Source: Thermoanaerobaculia bacterium
GTDB lineage: Bacteria; Acidobacteriota; Thermoanaerobaculia; Gp7-AA8
NCBI GenBank assembly: GCA_017883215.1
Contig: JADGOA010000227.1
Coordinates: 1-6,063 of the forward strand
DNA: 6,063 nucleotides
Reading direction: 5' to 3'
This document shows positions 5,962 through 6,063 of this stretch, in pieces. Below the pieces are notes generated by a model. That model saw only the letters and a program-made list of their open reading frames with translations, had not been told where the DNA came from and did no database searches. Position 1 is the stretch's first letter. Each line of letters opens with the position of its first letter. The translations under genes were made by a program, and so were the position numbers.

Positions 5962-6063
5962 ACGGGCGTTCGTACAGCGTGGTTGAGCGCGCTCGTGCTG
6001 CGGCGCGAGGGGACCGAGCCCGTGTGCCTACCGCGACTTCGCCACGCGCAGCTCGGCTAGCAT

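Larger units (their letters stand above)
5722..6063. other. Non-coding region after moeA
   Basis: No convincing gene lies in these 342 bases. They contain the hairpin at the moeA stop, about 60 bases with nothing recognisable (5741-5800), a pair of overlapping inverted repeats (5801-5961) and about 100 further bases (5962-6063) in which nothing could be identified. Open frames here run through the repeats or are antisense extensions across moeA. A minus-strand gene could end at the TAG at 6028-6030, with only 11 codons visible, but that cannot be tested from this sequence. Confidence 0.6.

Noticed and set aside
5262..5963. 233-codon minus-strand frame covering the post-moeA repeats
   Set aside because: Its N-terminal part is translated repeat (PTPLHPLAP) and the rest is antisense to moeA.
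6028..6063. C-terminal end of a minus-strand gene (MLAELRVAKSR then TAG)
   Set aside because: Only 11 codons are visible; any frame can be open that far, so there is no support without the flanking sequence.

Overview
The window is about 6 kb of GC-rich bacterial chromosome. It holds four protein genes, with a structured repeat element in or at the edge of every intergenic gap. High GC, a non-enterobacterial type of aspartate-semialdehyde dehydrogenase, weak Shine-Dalgarno sequences and these intergenic repeats suggest an environmental bacterium, perhaps Acidobacteriota or a similar soil or sediment phylum. That placement is inference; no rRNA or other phylogenetic marker is present.

Layout. 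Three genes on the minus strand look like one transcription unit, read from right to left. A polytopic membrane protein (about 520 aa, resembling GT-C/DUF2142 glycosyltransferases) overlaps the start of asd by 32 bases. asd (aspartate-semialdehyde dehydrogenase) is followed, after a 106-base gap, by lysC (aspartokinase). A short GC hairpin lies just past the lysC stop. On the plus strand, diverging from the membrane-protein gene across a 336-base gap, is moeA (molybdopterin molybdenumtransferase). The 342 bases after moeA contain no convincing gene but are rich in inverted repeats.

How the genes work together. LysC and Asd catalyse the first two steps of the aspartate pathway: aspartate to aspartyl phosphate to aspartate semialdehyde, the precursor of lysine/diaminopimelate, threonine and methionine. 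The membrane protein has no obvious link to that pathway beyond co-transcription. MoeA inserts molybdenum into molybdopterin and appears unrelated to its neighbours.

The most notable part is non-coding. Three gaps carry elements of one design, long near-perfect inverted arms around a 26- to 81-base core, but with unrelated arm sequences: GTAGCGA heptamers, a CACAGAGG-rich arm, and a GGGGCGAGGGG arm. The genes themselves are ordinary. I found no CRISPR array, transposase, RNA gene or recognisable defence or biosynthetic cluster.
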